From Sipunculus nudus (Eukaryota > Annelida > Sipuncula > Golfingiida > Sipunculidae), in contig CM049320.1 in NCBI GenBank assembly GCA_026874595.1, positions 25,706,214 to 25,770,213 of the forward strand: a DNA stretch of 64,000 nt, in the 5' to 3' direction. This document shows positions 31,451-43,743 of the stretch, piece after piece. Within the stretch, counting starts at the first letter, position 1; every line of letters begins with the position of its first letter. The notes under the pieces are model-generated. The model saw only the letters and a program-made list of their open reading frames with translations, made no database searches and had not been told where the DNA came from. Both the position numbers and the translations under genes were made by a program.

Positions 31451-32990
31451 AGGTGCCCTGGGTTGACCAGGCTTAGGTGAAAAAAGCAGTTGTCTCGAGT
31501 GGTCCGGAACAAGTTGCTGGCTTCAGCTACTGCACTGAGTGAACTCTTGACCATCACCTGGCTGCACTGACTGAACTTTTGATTTGTACCTGGCTGCACT
31601 GAGTGAACTCTTGACCTGTTGCATAATCTGATACCGTTGTCAGTGTGCCAAAGCTATAAATAGATCAAGACTGACTTTTGCCCTGTTGCCAAACCTGAAA
31701 TACTATAGTTGGCAGTCCTCGAAGCTATTTAAAGATACAGACACAATTTTGGCCCGTTGGTAAATCTGTTTACACATACTGAAAGACTTTGGCCACAATA
31801 CCTCTTTTCAAGCTGACATATTCATAAGATTTTTTTATCAAAATGTTTAGAATAATAATAGATACAGTCCTTTCATTGTTAAAGGATCAATAATTCTGCC
31901 AAAGTTCATTTTAGTAAACTTGAAGAAAGGCCTCCTAAGAATCATTTTTGTGCAAAGTAACAGAAGATGAAACAACAGTTTTGGAGAAGAAGACTATTGC
32001 CGTCCTCAGTTAGAAATAGGCTTACTAATGGCCACCAGACCAGCTTCAGCTTGCTACGACTCTACCAATAAATAACGAACACAATCTATTCTTATAAAAT
32101 TATAAGAACCCTATCCAAGGATAATTCTTGTGAAAAATTTAACAATTCGGATTGAAAATTTCATCATAAAACATTTTCAAGCTGAAAGAGGCTAAATAAA
32201 TGAAAGTTTGTCAGTAAAAAACAGGTCGATGTAGGTGGTGCCGCAAAAACTGCAATTTCAAATACAAGTCAACATATACCAACATTTGCTAAAAAAAAAC
32301 TTGGAGATGCTAGCTCCTGTCGTTTCTGAGACTGTTATGTCAGTATGCTTACTTGGTCAAATGACTCAGTTGAAATTCCTATAACTCGGCAAAAATTCAT
32401 CAAAACCCAAACCATTTTCACAAACTTGAGAGAGTCAATCTCTGGGATCATTTCTGTGAAATATTAAACAATTTGGCTGAATGATTTCAGAAAAGGTTTT
32501 CAAAGGTTTTAAACTTTCCCCGTAGAATGTAAGTTAATGCAGTTGGCGCCACAAAAAGCTCAATTCCACAACATTTGATATGTGACAGTCTTACATAAAA
32601 TTTAGGAATGCTAAGTCCAGCTATTTCTGAGAAATTATGGGTTAATGTACTGATGACCGATGACCCTCATACAAAAAAGGTTGTTGCAGGTGGTGCCACC
32701 AATACCTCAATTTCAAATATGACTCATGTGACCAACATTTGCATAAAATTTGGTGATGATAGCTCCAGCCGTTTCTGATACTGAAATTTTAGTATCCTAT
32801 TTTGGCCAAATCACTAAGTTGAGCTTCCCGTAACTTGGTCAAAATTCAACGAATTTTAACCATTCCAACAAATTTGAGAGGGATGGTTTCACAATTTTTT
32901 TCTGTGAAATATTGGACTATTTTGCTGGACAGTTTAAGATATTTTTTTTTTAGCTTTTTCCTTATAAAATCTTAGTAAATGCAGATAGCA
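31451..32990 (+). repeat. Right arm of GGCGCC-family element (matches 4800-5470)
   Basis: Two to three ~500-bp units carry 'gctccagccgtttctga', 'aactcggcaaaaattcat', 'acaatttggctg' and 'ggtggtgccaccaatacctc'. The same order occurs after the core at 5060-5440. No terminal hairpin is recognised at the right. Confidence 0.6.
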
Positions 32991-33806
32991 TAAAGATAAC
33001 CAAAATCTGACAATGATTGAATTATTCCATCGATGGTGATAAGGGACAAGGTATATTTTGAAGAAATATTATAACTGAAATTACAATTTATAATTTGAAA
33101 TAACATATATACAGAGCTTTCAATAGGTAAAAATTTTCGAGAGTCCGGGACTTTTGAGGGTCCCAAGGGCCCGAGACACATTTGAAGGGTTCATATGGAT
33201 TGAACTCAATGTTTTGCATTATTTTATCATTAATAATACACAAATATTGATCAAATATATTGCATAGTTTTGCTTTACTTAAAAGAATAGCCCCATATAG
33301 CCTGAGAGAACCTCTTATGGTAAAACACGCCGTTTAAAAAGTAGTCCATGTACACAAATACATGTATTTATAAAATACAGGAAAATGATTATGATTATAT
33401 AGATTTAGCAGATTGTTTGCTGTGCAAGAAAAGAATGATTAAACATTTATTAATTAAAGTCAACAGTAGCTTTTAAGCTTTGAATTTAGGCTTTGCACTT
33501 TATATAAATATACTTTGATCTATCCAAACAAATGCCCCCGCGAGCACAGGTTAATGGCCTATTCCACGAGCATACGCTTAATGCACATGACTATCGTCCG
33601 CTGGTATCGGGCCTTTTGAGTCATCTTTGAGGTGATGTTAAATTAAAGCAGATAAAACCCCATGTCGCCAGCGGAGAGCCGAGCGTTTTACCTTTTCTGT
33701 AGAATGTATGTGATTTCTGGATTACTCTGTGTGTATATCAGGTAGATACTAGGTATAATCTCTGTCATGAGAAGTTCTAGTAATGTCTCTCCGACGGATG
33801 TATTAG

Positions 33807-33886
<80 letters not shown>

Positions 33887-34310
33887 AGCTGTTAGTAAAC
33901 ACGGTACTTAAGTTAATGTTGACAAACAGAAAAGAACATGCAACTGAAGGAGGTTGGCTGCATATGTCCGGAAGCCGAAAGGTCACTAGTTGTAAAATTC
34001 CCTGTAAAAACTCTGGTTGGTCAAACTTACCGCCAGGTGTCTTTGTTGAATGTTTTTTTTTATTATTTAGGCGGCCACCCACATGTTATAAACACGTGGA
34101 TATAAAACAAAATGGTGTTTGATCGGGGGAATAGGCGTTTTGTGGACTATTTGTTCAATAAAAATTAAATTAAGGAATTAGTTGATAGACGTCAGATATC
34201 GGAATAGGCACCCTTTAAGTATGATAAAAGAAATGGAAAGACCAGTTTTTTTTAATGCAGAAAAAAATATTGTCAGTTTTGTAAGAAGTGGTGGAACAAA
34301 ATAGTGAAGT
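32991..34310. other. Intergenic, no gene seen; holds a (TA)n run
   Basis: A 76-bp TA microsatellite occupies 33809-33884. CpGs cluster around 33530-33680, but no open frame with exon boundaries or family signature was found on either strand. Confidence 0.4.
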
Positions 34311-34311
34311 A

Positions 34312-35043
34312 AGGCTAAAAAAAAGGGTGGGCTTCTCAGGCACTTTTCTAAAAATTCAGTGCGGGCGGGCGATTTTTTTTTCTCACCTTTTTTGTATGTT
34401 TCGATAAAAATGTCATACTGAAATGTACCGAGGGCCAGTATATTTAACTTCAATTCTCACTCTCTGTATTTCATCATGATTAAATAATATGTAAGGTGCA
34501 GGTGTTTAAGTAAATTGGGACTTCCGATACAAGTGTCAGACCTGAGCTGCCGGGTATGTACATAATTCAGCTCCTGTGCAGACCTTTCTTTAATTGTATC
34601 TATTGTGACAAATCAGGAAAATCTCTGATTAGTAACTCTGTGTTTTATGAATCTTGCTGGGATACATGCGATGTGTTGAGAGTCAGTTTGTAACCGGGGG
34701 CCAGCCCCTAAGCATGGGCTGCCCCCTCTGCTCTATAGTTACACTAAAGATTAATATGCATCAACTCAGAGACTTGTAAGTTTGTCGCCCATGCATCCTG
34801 GACCTGGTTATATGATCTCTACAATATAATCAGGAAAAGAATGATAATAACAGACTTTTTTTGCTAAACAGGTAAAAGCACTATACATATTAAAAGGAGA
34901 TCTTATCAAAATTGTATTAATTTATCTTCTTGAAAGAAGATAAAAATAATAATAATAATAATAAAAATAGCAATAAAAATTTTGAATGTGGGAGGTTAAA
35001 ATTGACATTGGCGGTGCCATGAGGACCATACCTTTTTTGGCCT
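34312..35043. mobile_element. MITE family M1, copy interrupted by ~400 bp
   Basis: The ends match the M1 TIR (AAGGNTAAAAAAAAGG..., TTCTCAGGCAC; right end GGTGCCATGAGGACCATACC...GGCC). Relative to the intact copy at 43463-43743, about 400 bp is inserted between about 34425 and 34830. Confidence 0.65.
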
Positions 35044-35740
35044 TATATGAACATTTTATGTCAACAAAGAAGAACCTTGTAAATTAGTTTGGATACTTTC
35101 GGATGTACAATTCAGTAGTTAAGGTATAATGCTAAGTGTAATTCCTTACCGCATATTTCAGGGTAATAAAGAAGAATGTAGATAATCAATCACTCATCGA
35201 TCATCGGTCTTGTTTATTTCAAACTCAAACACTGAGTCATCATGTTGCGGGTAATTTTTTTATTTGACCACACATCATTGTCATATACAAACCTATACAT
35301 ATGTTTATGCATGTCATATTAATACTTAGGCATTTATCAACAAACGATTGGACATATCAACATTGTACATACTATTTAACACAATTAAAACATATTAAAA
35401 TAAACAAAATTTATTTGGTAAACCAACAATATTCAACAATATTCCTAAATTGTCGCTGAGATAATCACGTGTTACTAAACTGTAAATTGAACCCTGTTTT
35501 TTGATAGCCATCTTAAATAACACTGTTTGGTGAGTATTTGGGGTTATAGATAGAATATCAATATTTGCATGCAAGGTAAGAGCCCCACAAAATCTATTTC
35601 TTAACTATTATATCAGCAATATACAAGTAGCTGTGTCAAGCCATAATGGTTGTTCAAAGAACTTCATCATCTTAATGAATATCTTGGTTAACACTTCTTT
35701 ATAAAACTCTCCCTTAGCAAAATGAAAAGTTTGCCGCTGC
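35044..35740. other. Intergenic, no gene seen
   Basis: AT-rich sequence with no recognised gene or repeat. Confidence 0.35.
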
Positions 35741-36010
35741 TTTGCTGCAACCGTGCTGCAAAGCAGCAGAAACCAAAAAAGGCTGCAAGAAGAGTGTGCA
35801 GGAAGGCTGCGGCTAGTTGCATGCTTCCCGCTGCCTGGCAAAGGCTGCAGGAAAGTGTGCAGCAAATCTGAATTGTGTGCTGGAAGGTTGCGGGAGGGTT
35901 GCGGCTAGCCGCAGTCCTATAGAGTATTTTTATACTGTGTGCATGAAGGCTGCGGGAGGGTTGCTGCAGTCTTGCAGCGCTGACATATATAGTAAACAAT
36001 ACAAGCGCTG
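35741..36010 (+). repeat. GCTGC-rich minisatellite cluster 1
   Basis: Imperfect units of the type GGCTGCNGGAAAGTGTGC, including a GCGGCTAGCCGC palindrome near 35903. It is related to clusters 2 and 3. GC content is far above the surroundings. Confidence 0.75.
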
Positions 36011-36203
36011 CAGCCTCTGGCGGGGAGAGTCTATACTATCTAAGTTTGTACGGATCCGTACAGACCCTCAGACACGTATATGCCTTGTGAAGCGTGAGGA
36101 CACCAAACAAACCCCACATATTATAACTGTTACAGATGCTTAGACTCCGCTGGGACCAAAACTTTTGCTGGATGATCAGCATTAATAAAGTATGGGCACT
36201 TAC

Positions 36204-36342
36204 TCTGGATGAAGTCAGATATTGCATCGTCTCCGTCTGGCCGATGGCGCTTTTCGGTTGGAATTACAACCAATAGGAATTTAGCATCATTGACAACAAG
36301 CGATGTATGATGGGAAGGATGCTTATGAAAATATGGTCTATC
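36204..36342 (-). CDS. Possible orphan exon of an unrecognised gene
   Basis: On the minus strand, an AG at 36344-36343 (CACTAG) precedes 46 open codons plus one base, ending at a good donor (A|GTAAGT). The translation, starting DRPYFHKHPSHHTS and containing NDAKFLLVVIPTEKR, RPDGDDAISDFIQ, is of balanced composition and does not look repeat-derived. A stop codon lies directly before it in frame, so it would have to be an internal exon. The acceptor has a poor polypyrimidine tract, and I could find no partner exon nearby. The region is CpG-enriched. Alternatives are a chance open frame or a fossil exon. Function unknown. Confidence 0.3.
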
Positions 36343-36702
36343 CTAGTGCACGGCACTGGCATTCCTTGGAAAAGCCCCCCTGAATTCGTCTTTTGCATAG
36401 ATTGCCCACCTAATTTGCATGGGATTTCTTTTCCGGCGGTGTCCAGTTGGCATGCAACATCTGAATCCCGGCAGTTCAAAGGATAAAAAAACATTTCGGG
36501 CGCACATATATTGTGATATATTAATTTAATTTGATACATAAGAAGTTTATTTCTATATATAAATACAAGATTGTTTCTTTATCGCACAACAAGCAGTGGT
36601 AATTCATGTTACAGGTCCTTGCATGAACGGCAGGGTGAACTCTCACCGCCAGATGGTCGGACTCCGTATCACAGATAAATGGAGTCCGTACGTGGCGGAC
36701 TA

Positions 36703-36920
36703 GCGGGAGGGTTGCGGCTAGCCGCAGCCTCATAGAGTTAACTGGATGCTGTGCGCAGGAAGGCTGCGGGAGGATTGCGGCTAGCCGCAGTCTAATAGAG
36801 TTAACTGGATGCTGTGCGCAGGAAGGCTGCAGGAGGGTTGCGGCTAGCCGCAGTCTAATAGAGTTAACTGGATGCTGTGCGCAGGAAGGCTGCAGGAGGG
36901 TTGCGGCTAGCCGCAGTCTT
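36703..36920 (+). repeat. GCTGC-rich minisatellite cluster 2 (63-bp unit, ~3.5 copies)
   Basis: The unit contains GGAGGGTTGCGGCTAGCCGC, then AGTCTAATAGAGTTAACTGG and ATGCTGTGCGCAGGAAGGCT. The CTAGCCGCAG motifs at 36781, 36844 and 36907 are 63 bp apart. Copies are nearly identical and carry the 12-bp palindrome GCGGCTAGCCGC. Confidence 0.9.
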
Positions 36921-37440
36921 TTACAGTTTTATTTGCTCTACTATTTCCTGTCTTACCCTGCTGTGATTGGCTAAACTGATTTTGGAGGGAAAGGCAGCCA
37001 TTTTTGCAAAATTAGTAAAAGACAGTGCTTTGTTAGCTCTTCTAAAAATATGAAGATCTGTGCCAAATAGCTCAAGTAAGAGTAACATTCAACAGATCCA
37101 GCATGTTCAGAGGACTCATTGGATTAATTAGAACATACAATTAGTTGATGGGAGGAACAAAGAGAGGGTGTTATGTTACTACCACCAGTAAGTTTGAACT
37201 ACATATTTACATGTAATTTCTAACAAAGCTTGATTAAGTTTGGTTTATATTTAAAAGCCATTATGGATTAAGGTTTAATTGTATGTGCAAATTAAATGGA
37301 GTTTCATGAGAGCTTGTTCTGTTGAGTACCTGCATTTATATTTGGAGCAGAGACAGTCACTGACTAATGACATGGCATGTCTGCTTGTACACAATAACTG
37401 AGCCCAGGTGCTATTGTTTATACATATCATGGCTGCTATC
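36921..37440. other. Spacer between minisatellite clusters, no gene seen
   Basis: Ordinary AT-rich sequence. No coding or repeat signal recognised. Confidence 0.4.
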
Positions 37441-38095
37441 TAATTGGCCCCTGCTGCGGGAAAGTGTGCGAGAAGGCTGCGGGAAAGTGTGCGAGAAGCT
37501 GCAGAAAGTGTGCAAGGCTGCAGGAAGTGTGCGAGAAGGATGCGGGAAAGTGTGCAAGAAGGCTGCGGGAAAGTGTGCGAGAAGGCTGCAGGAAAGTGTG
37601 CGAGGCTGCGGGAAGTGTGCCAGAAGGCTGCGGGAAAGTGTGCGAGAAGGCTGCAGGAAAAGGGCTGCGGGAACATTGGTTACAGCAAGCCTGCAGCAAG
37701 GTTGCCGCAAACTAATTTGCATGGCAAATTGTGACCTTGCTGCAAGGTTGCTGCAAAGCTGCGGGAAAGTGTGCGAGAAGCTGCAGAAAGTGTGCAAGGC
37801 TGCAGGAAGTGTGCGAGAAGGCTGCGGGAAAGTGTGCAAGAAGGCTGCGGGAAAGTTTGCGAGAAGGCTGCGGGAAAGTGTGCGAGAAGCTGCAGGAAGT
37901 GTGCAAGGCTGCAGGAAGTGTGCGAGAAGGCTGCGGGAAAGTGTGTGAGAAGGCTGCAGGAAAAGGGCTGCGGGAACATTGGTTGCAGCAAGCCTGCAGC
38001 AAGGTTGCCGCAAACTAATTTGCATGGCAAATTGTGACCTTGCTGCAAGGTTGCTGCAAAGCTGCAGCAAGTTTGCAGCAACAGTGCGCGGCAAG
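37441..38095 (+). repeat. GCTGC-rich minisatellite cluster 3 (two ~290-bp higher-order units)
   Basis: Units of about 30 bp (GGCTGCGGGAAAGTGTGCGA and variants) are grouped into two ~290-bp blocks. Each ends with 'ctgcagcaaggttgccgcaa' and 'actaatttgcatggcaaatt'. Because units are often multiples of 3, five of six frames are open for 80-227 codons. No protein family is implied. Confidence 0.9.
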
Positions 38096-40515
38096 CTTGT
38101 TTTTTGCTAAGGGCTGTTGCAATGCTTTCGAATGCTATACAGATATATGAGATATATGAGAACTACTATTTTCCATATTGAAAATATGGGATGTTGATGC
38201 TTGTCAGGGCCATTGAAGATTTTCTGACCCATTGGACTGGCCAAAAGTGGTCTTATTCCACAGGTGATCTTATTAGATAGGCCAGTTATAACTATAACCA
38301 ATGTGAATGTTTTTGGTTCACTCAAGGCAGGTGGTCTTTCAAGACATGTTCCACTGTATGTAACTTATTGGAGATAAGATGCTGATTGACACATATATGT
38401 TACAACCTTAGAATTATAGGTAAATACAAATCAAATTATCATTCATACAAATATAAATATCATACAGGGGTATAAACACTATATGTGTATCTTAATTATC
38501 TTGGTAAACCCACAATGTAATCTTATGAATGCATGCAGCCACATAACACACTCGTATAGGTTTATGAACTATAAAGTAGCATTATATCTGAGATTGTATA
38601 TATGCATTATATACATATATTTACAAACTTGATTGTATACATAATGTATTTTTATGGAGTCAAGCATAAAACAACATACGAATGTACATGCATGGCGCAT
38701 TCACACAAATATGCATTCTATGTGCGATGATTAAAAATATGGTTTACATGTAAGCAGGACGCTGGAGGCAAACTAGCTTGTTTAACCTCCGTTGCGGAAG
38801 CCACAACTGCTTACATGTAGAAATTTTACCTGAATAAAGACAATTTCTACAATAAACTATAATACTACCTGTTTACAATTATAGCAACCATTCCCACAAT
38901 TATAATATGTATACTTTCACTGCAAGAATAGCAATTAGGTGGCAGCCTTGGTCTTGTAAAACAAATAAAATTGGACATGTTCCACAGATACACAAGATAT
39001 AAAGTAAAACTGCAACATATAAAATATAACAACAATTCACAAGTGCTAAAAGATATAAAGAATGATTGATTTTATACAAAAGGCATTTAAATATCTGGAA
39101 AAGCCTGAATTTTTTTTCTGTTCATAGTGATTTGCCAATTTTGGATGTATAATTAACAAATAGATGTTTACAAACATCAATTATTTCAAATTAGCATAAA
39201 ACATGCATAATGTTTGAACATATCCTCATTTGTGTGTTATGCTTATATATGCATATGTGAAAATGTATATATATATATATATATACATATATATATGCAT
39301 GTGTGTGTATTTATATATATATGTGTGTATATATATATGTATATGTTTTGTTGATTGCACATGTATTTACTATGTTGAATTTATACTTGTGTAGTTCGAG
39401 GTGAAGGATTTATATAGGGTGAAGCCCTGTTTTCTGATCGTTGCTTTTTTTCTGTCATAAAAATATTGCTTTAACCAACATGCAGAGCAATCAACTCTTG
39501 AATATTAATCTATTCAGATTCTAACAAAGGTCAGAGGTCATGCATATAACCTTCAAATGACAATGATACTGGTTTATAAATCATTAACCTTAACTGAGAA
39601 ATTGGTCAGGTGAAATTACTTAATGAATACTGATATTAGATGTCAATTGAATGATGTTTAGTCAACCTTTGACCTTAATTCAAAACCAAATCATGAACTC
39701 AGATTGACCTTTGTGCACAATATCTTAACCTTGATTTTGCCATTGACCTCTGTCCACTTGTCCTTGTACTTCAAATGACCTTTGACCTTAGCTTATAATA
39801 TATATTCTAAACTCCTTTCTCCTTTTTCCTAGATCAAGTTTTGCATGACAACATATCTGGTGATAGGCTGGACTTAAAATTACAATTAAAAAAAAAAAGC
39901 TTTCACAAAAACATACCACGATGTGTACTTTGCACACTAGATGGTGCTAGGAAGCCAAGGCAGTATTACTGCAAATAACTACAAACATGTTTCAATATAC
40001 CCCATTCTACTTCAATATAAGGTGAGCATCACCTGATCACAACAGGCATAGGACACATACACTAATATATACATGTAGTAACCCCTAGGTCAGACCATAT
40101 GAGTAGAAATGTAAATCATCCATTAATGAAGACATCAGTTACACCCAAGTCATAACATAAATCTATGTACAGGAGAGTTCAAAGGGCTGCTTAAAAATGT
40201 CTTCATTATTAATTACGGTAATATCACTTTTGTATCTCAGCACCATCTTGTGTTCATTTAGTAAAACATATAACTCATGAAAAAGTTCATACTGGATAAC
40301 CCCTTCCATTGTTTATCCCCTTGCGTTAAGATGGATTAAAACTGAAGTTATTTTTTGCCTTGAAACTTATTGAAATTTAATGCATGCTACCATTTCATGC
40401 AAGATAATAAAGAGTTATGTGGTGTCAACGTTGGATACTAGATGGTGCTGGGATTCAAAGGTGGCATTACTATAAAAAAGCAATGAGCATATTTCAATTA
40501 ACCCCATGATGATAC
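38096..40515. other. Intergenic, no gene seen
   Basis: It holds a hairpin-forming segment (38744-38820), TA/TG microsatellites (39261-39345) and a TGACCT-rich stretch (39530-39800). No exon-like open frames with family signatures are visible. Confidence 0.45.
38744..38820. other. 77-bp imperfect hairpin
   Basis: TTACATGTAAGCAG (744-757) pairs with CTGCTTACATGTAG (807-820) over 13 of 14 bases, with a second inner pairing GGAGG/CCTCC. The size is compatible with a small MITE remnant or a small-RNA precursor. Nothing decides between them. Confidence 0.6.
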
Positions 40516-40996
40516 TAGGGTTGGGACGATAACAGATTTTCTTTAACGATACATCATATTGTAATATCAGTATCTAACATGATAACTCCATCAGTTGAAA
40601 TCATATTTTACAACCATCAGTCCTTTCTGCCATGATTCTGGGACTACCTATAATCAGCCAAATCCCCAGAGATTTTGTAGATTGTGATTCTGTCAGTTTG
40701 TCAAACACCGTCAAGGTGAACATACAAATATCCATATATTATTGATAATATAAAGATTACTTTAAATCATTAAAATAAATGTTATCTTTTAAACATTTTA
40801 CTTTTCTTAACACATAAAGACATTGGTGATGCCATTTATTATCTATAGGTAATAATCCTAAAGAGCATTTATGTGAACCAAAAACGTTAGATAAAAATGC
40901 ATGTCATGTTATAATGATTATAGCTAAGGAAGCTAATGTTACGATTATTGCAGCTATCATTAAAATTCAATATTACGTTATGTCATCCCGACCCTA
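40516..40996. mobile_element. MITE family M2, copy 1
   Basis: The ends TAGGGTTGGGACGATAAC and, reversed, TAGGGTCGGGATGACATAAC form imperfect TIRs of about 20 bp. The interior shares 'aaataaatgttatc', 'gatgccat...attatctataggtaataatcct' and 'gaagctaatg' with 47079-47525. No target duplication is clear. Confidence 0.7.
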
Positions 40997-41570
40997 GCTA
41001 CTATGATCTAAGGTGAGCAAAACCTGATCATGACATGGGATGTTCTCGCAGATGGTGTATCATTTTACAGATTTACAGTTATAGAGTATTGACAGAATAT
41101 GAGAGAGAGTACATCAGAGACTGGAGTACAAAACAGTGAATCGAGCACCCATTCATGAGTAGTGAATATTATTTTGCAAAAAGCCACATTTGTAATTTAA
41201 TGTTCATCCTGTGGAAAGGTTCAATCTTATTACTTACAAACCCTGACAGTAACACATATCATTTTGCTCTACAGACACACGATTTCCTTCATTTCAACAT
41301 TAAATTTATCATGAAAACCTCATAAGTGACAATAAAAAATTATCAATTTGAAGAAAAATAGTCTTATTTTATGCCATGAAAAGTTTTAACAATTCATGCA
41401 AGAAACATCACATTATAGAAGATCTTAAATGAGTGAAACCATAATAATAGCATAAAGTCTGTTCAGGTGAAGTGTATGTAAGGATTGTAACACATTGGTA
41501 TAACTAAAATACTGACACATTGGGTGTTCTTATCTTTTAGTAATATTCATAGATATAAGATAAAGATATA

Positions 41571-41857
41571 AGGCAAAAAAAAAATAAGGTATGGTTTTCA
41601 GGCACTTTTTTCAGAAATCAGTGCAGGCGGGTGGCATTTTATTTTTTAACCTTTTTTTGAATGTTTCAATAAAAATGTCATATAATCAGAAATAAGCATG
41701 AAAATAACAATTTTTTTTGCTAAACACTACATAAATTGTATTATTTATCTTCCTGAAAGATAAAAAATCAAAATAAAAATTTTTGATGGGGGGGGGGGGG
41801 GGGGGTTAAAATTGATGTGGGTGGTGCCTGAGAACCATACCTTTTATTTTTTTGGCC
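41571..41857. mobile_element. MITE family M1, copy with expanded poly-G
   Basis: TIR-like ends AGGC(A)n, GGTATGGTTTTCAGGCAC and GTGCCTGAGAACCATACC...TTTGGCCT. The interior matches 43463-43743. An 18-base poly-G (41788-41805) replaces the GCGGGGGG of that copy. Confidence 0.8.
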
Positions 41858-42799
41858 TAAAACAGACATTTTCATCTTTAGCTTCTGCAACAATATTTGG
41901 ACAAACATGATAAAAATACACCAAGCTGAAAAACTACACTATGTTCCGTTAATTGTTTTGTTCTAAGTAAAAGGTGTGAAATCACAAGATATTCAAGAGT
42001 GAAGTCCATCTTTTTTAAAATTCACATGTGCAAGTACTAATATGAGATAAAATTGACTAGATGCTAGGCTGTGGTATAACAGTGATAGTCACAGGAGTAA
42101 AAAAAGTTTGTCAAATACAAAACTATTATCATACATTTGATAGTCAAATGCAAATATATTTCTTTGGTTGATAATAAATACAAGAATGAAGATTTTATCA
42201 CATACATGATTATTATATGGGCATTAACACAAGTAAAATCGATCCTGATAAAGCTAATTTGACTAGATTTTATGTACCTGTATAAGGAGAAACTATAGTG
42301 TCTATAGGTTAAAAATCTCAAGCTATATGTTATCTCTTCATTTATGAGATAAACATCTTGAAATTTTTAAATCTTTTGTTCAAAGTATTGAAATGTTATA
42401 AAACAAAATATGCCTAACAGTGCCAGCAATGTTCCTGGGGTTATGATCCCTGATGACAAAACATGCACTGCTCATCATGGCCACAACTGTAACATTTTAT
42501 TGTATTATTATTATTATATGTATGCAACTCTTAAAATGTTTATAATTACATTAAATTACATGAATATTTCTTTCATCAAGCTGGTTAACTTCACATTAAC
42601 TACAAACGAGAATATATATAATTATCTGTCATCTGTGATGAAGTGGGGAAACTCTTTTCAGTTTGTGAACACTAGCGCTCCCGTGCACTGAACACATGCA
42701 TAATAGGAAATAAAATTATAATATTGCCATGTGAAGTCAGTGGGAAAAGCAACTCCATAATCTTACGCTATGAAACATAAATCCACTCAGAAATGTATA

Positions 42800-42992
42800 C
42801 AATGAAATCTCACTAATTAACACGTCCACCAGGGTGACCAGTCAAAAAGGTCATGTTAGCGGGGTGGTCATGTTGGCCGGGTGGTCATGCTAGCACGTTT
42901 TAGGAGGTTTTTGTCAGTCAGGGACCAAAAAAAGGTGGTCGCTGTAGCAGAATGTTGATGACAATGGGTGGTTATTAGGCAAGATTTCACTG
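42800..42992. mobile_element. 193-bp MITE with TA target duplication (mariner/pogo-like)
   Basis: It begins CAATGAAATCTCACTAATTA and ends GGCAAGATTTCACTG, so the ends are inverted copies of CAGTGAAATCT. It is flanked by TA on both sides (42798-42799 and 42993-42994). It has internal 'ggtcatgttagcggggtgg' direct repeats and no coding capacity. Confidence 0.8.
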
Positions 42993-43462
42993 TATATGCA
43001 GGTATTTTCTCATTAAAATAAAAACTAGTTTACTGAACTATACTAATTTTAAAACACTATTTCTGCCTTGGATATATTATGTACACTGCATTGCCACAAA
43101 ACACATTTAAAGCTCTTGTATACGTTTTCATATAAAACACCAATAAATCATAAAATATGTATATGTAGATTAAACTTAATTATGTAAATTATATGTAAGT
43201 ATATAGCACACAACCCACACTATACACTATTAAACCATCTTTGCTGCCAAAAATAAATCAATTTGGTCTGATGTTGATTTTGTCACATACTGTCTACCTG
43301 ACGACTGTAGAAAACAAAATTGTTCCGAAATGGATACAATGTACCACATGTACTTTACAATGTACTACTCCAGATTGCTGCTAGCTAATTATCTGCAACA
43401 CAAGAAACAGTGTTGGAAGAAACTCAAGCAATCACCCCAGGATAGAAACTACCTAGGGCTAT

Positions 43463-43743
43463 GGCCCCAAAAAAAGGTTTGGTTCTCAGGCACTTTTTTC
43501 AGGAAACTGTAGGGAAGGGCGATTTTTTATGTCGCAATAAAAAATGTCATATGATCAAGGAAAAGCCTGATAATAACAGAATGTTTTTGCTAAACAGGTA
43601 AAAGCACTACATAACAAAGGTTATCTTATCAAAATTATATTATATATTATCTTCTTGAAAAATTAAAATCAAAATAAAAATTTTTCATGCGGGGGGTTAA
43701 AATTGACGCAGGGATGCCTGAGAACCATACCTTTTTTTTGGCC
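43463..43743. mobile_element. MITE family M1, most complete copy (281 bp)
   Basis: TIRs of about 28 bp: left GGCCCCAAAAAAAGGTTTGG then TTCTCAGGCAC; right, reversed, GGCCAAAAAAAAGGTATGGT then TCTCAGGCA. The flanks are TAT/TATA. Sister copies lie at 34312, 41571 and 61880. Confidence 0.85.

Noticed and set aside
33777-34082. 101-codon frame containing a long Ile-Tyr run
   Set aside because: It is a translation of the TA microsatellite at 33809-33884.
37411-38094. A 227-codon open frame and several overlapping frames of 80-190 codons on both strands
   Set aside because: They arise because the GCTGC minisatellite units are often multiples of three. Five of six frames are open, composition is extreme, and no domain or exon structure is present.
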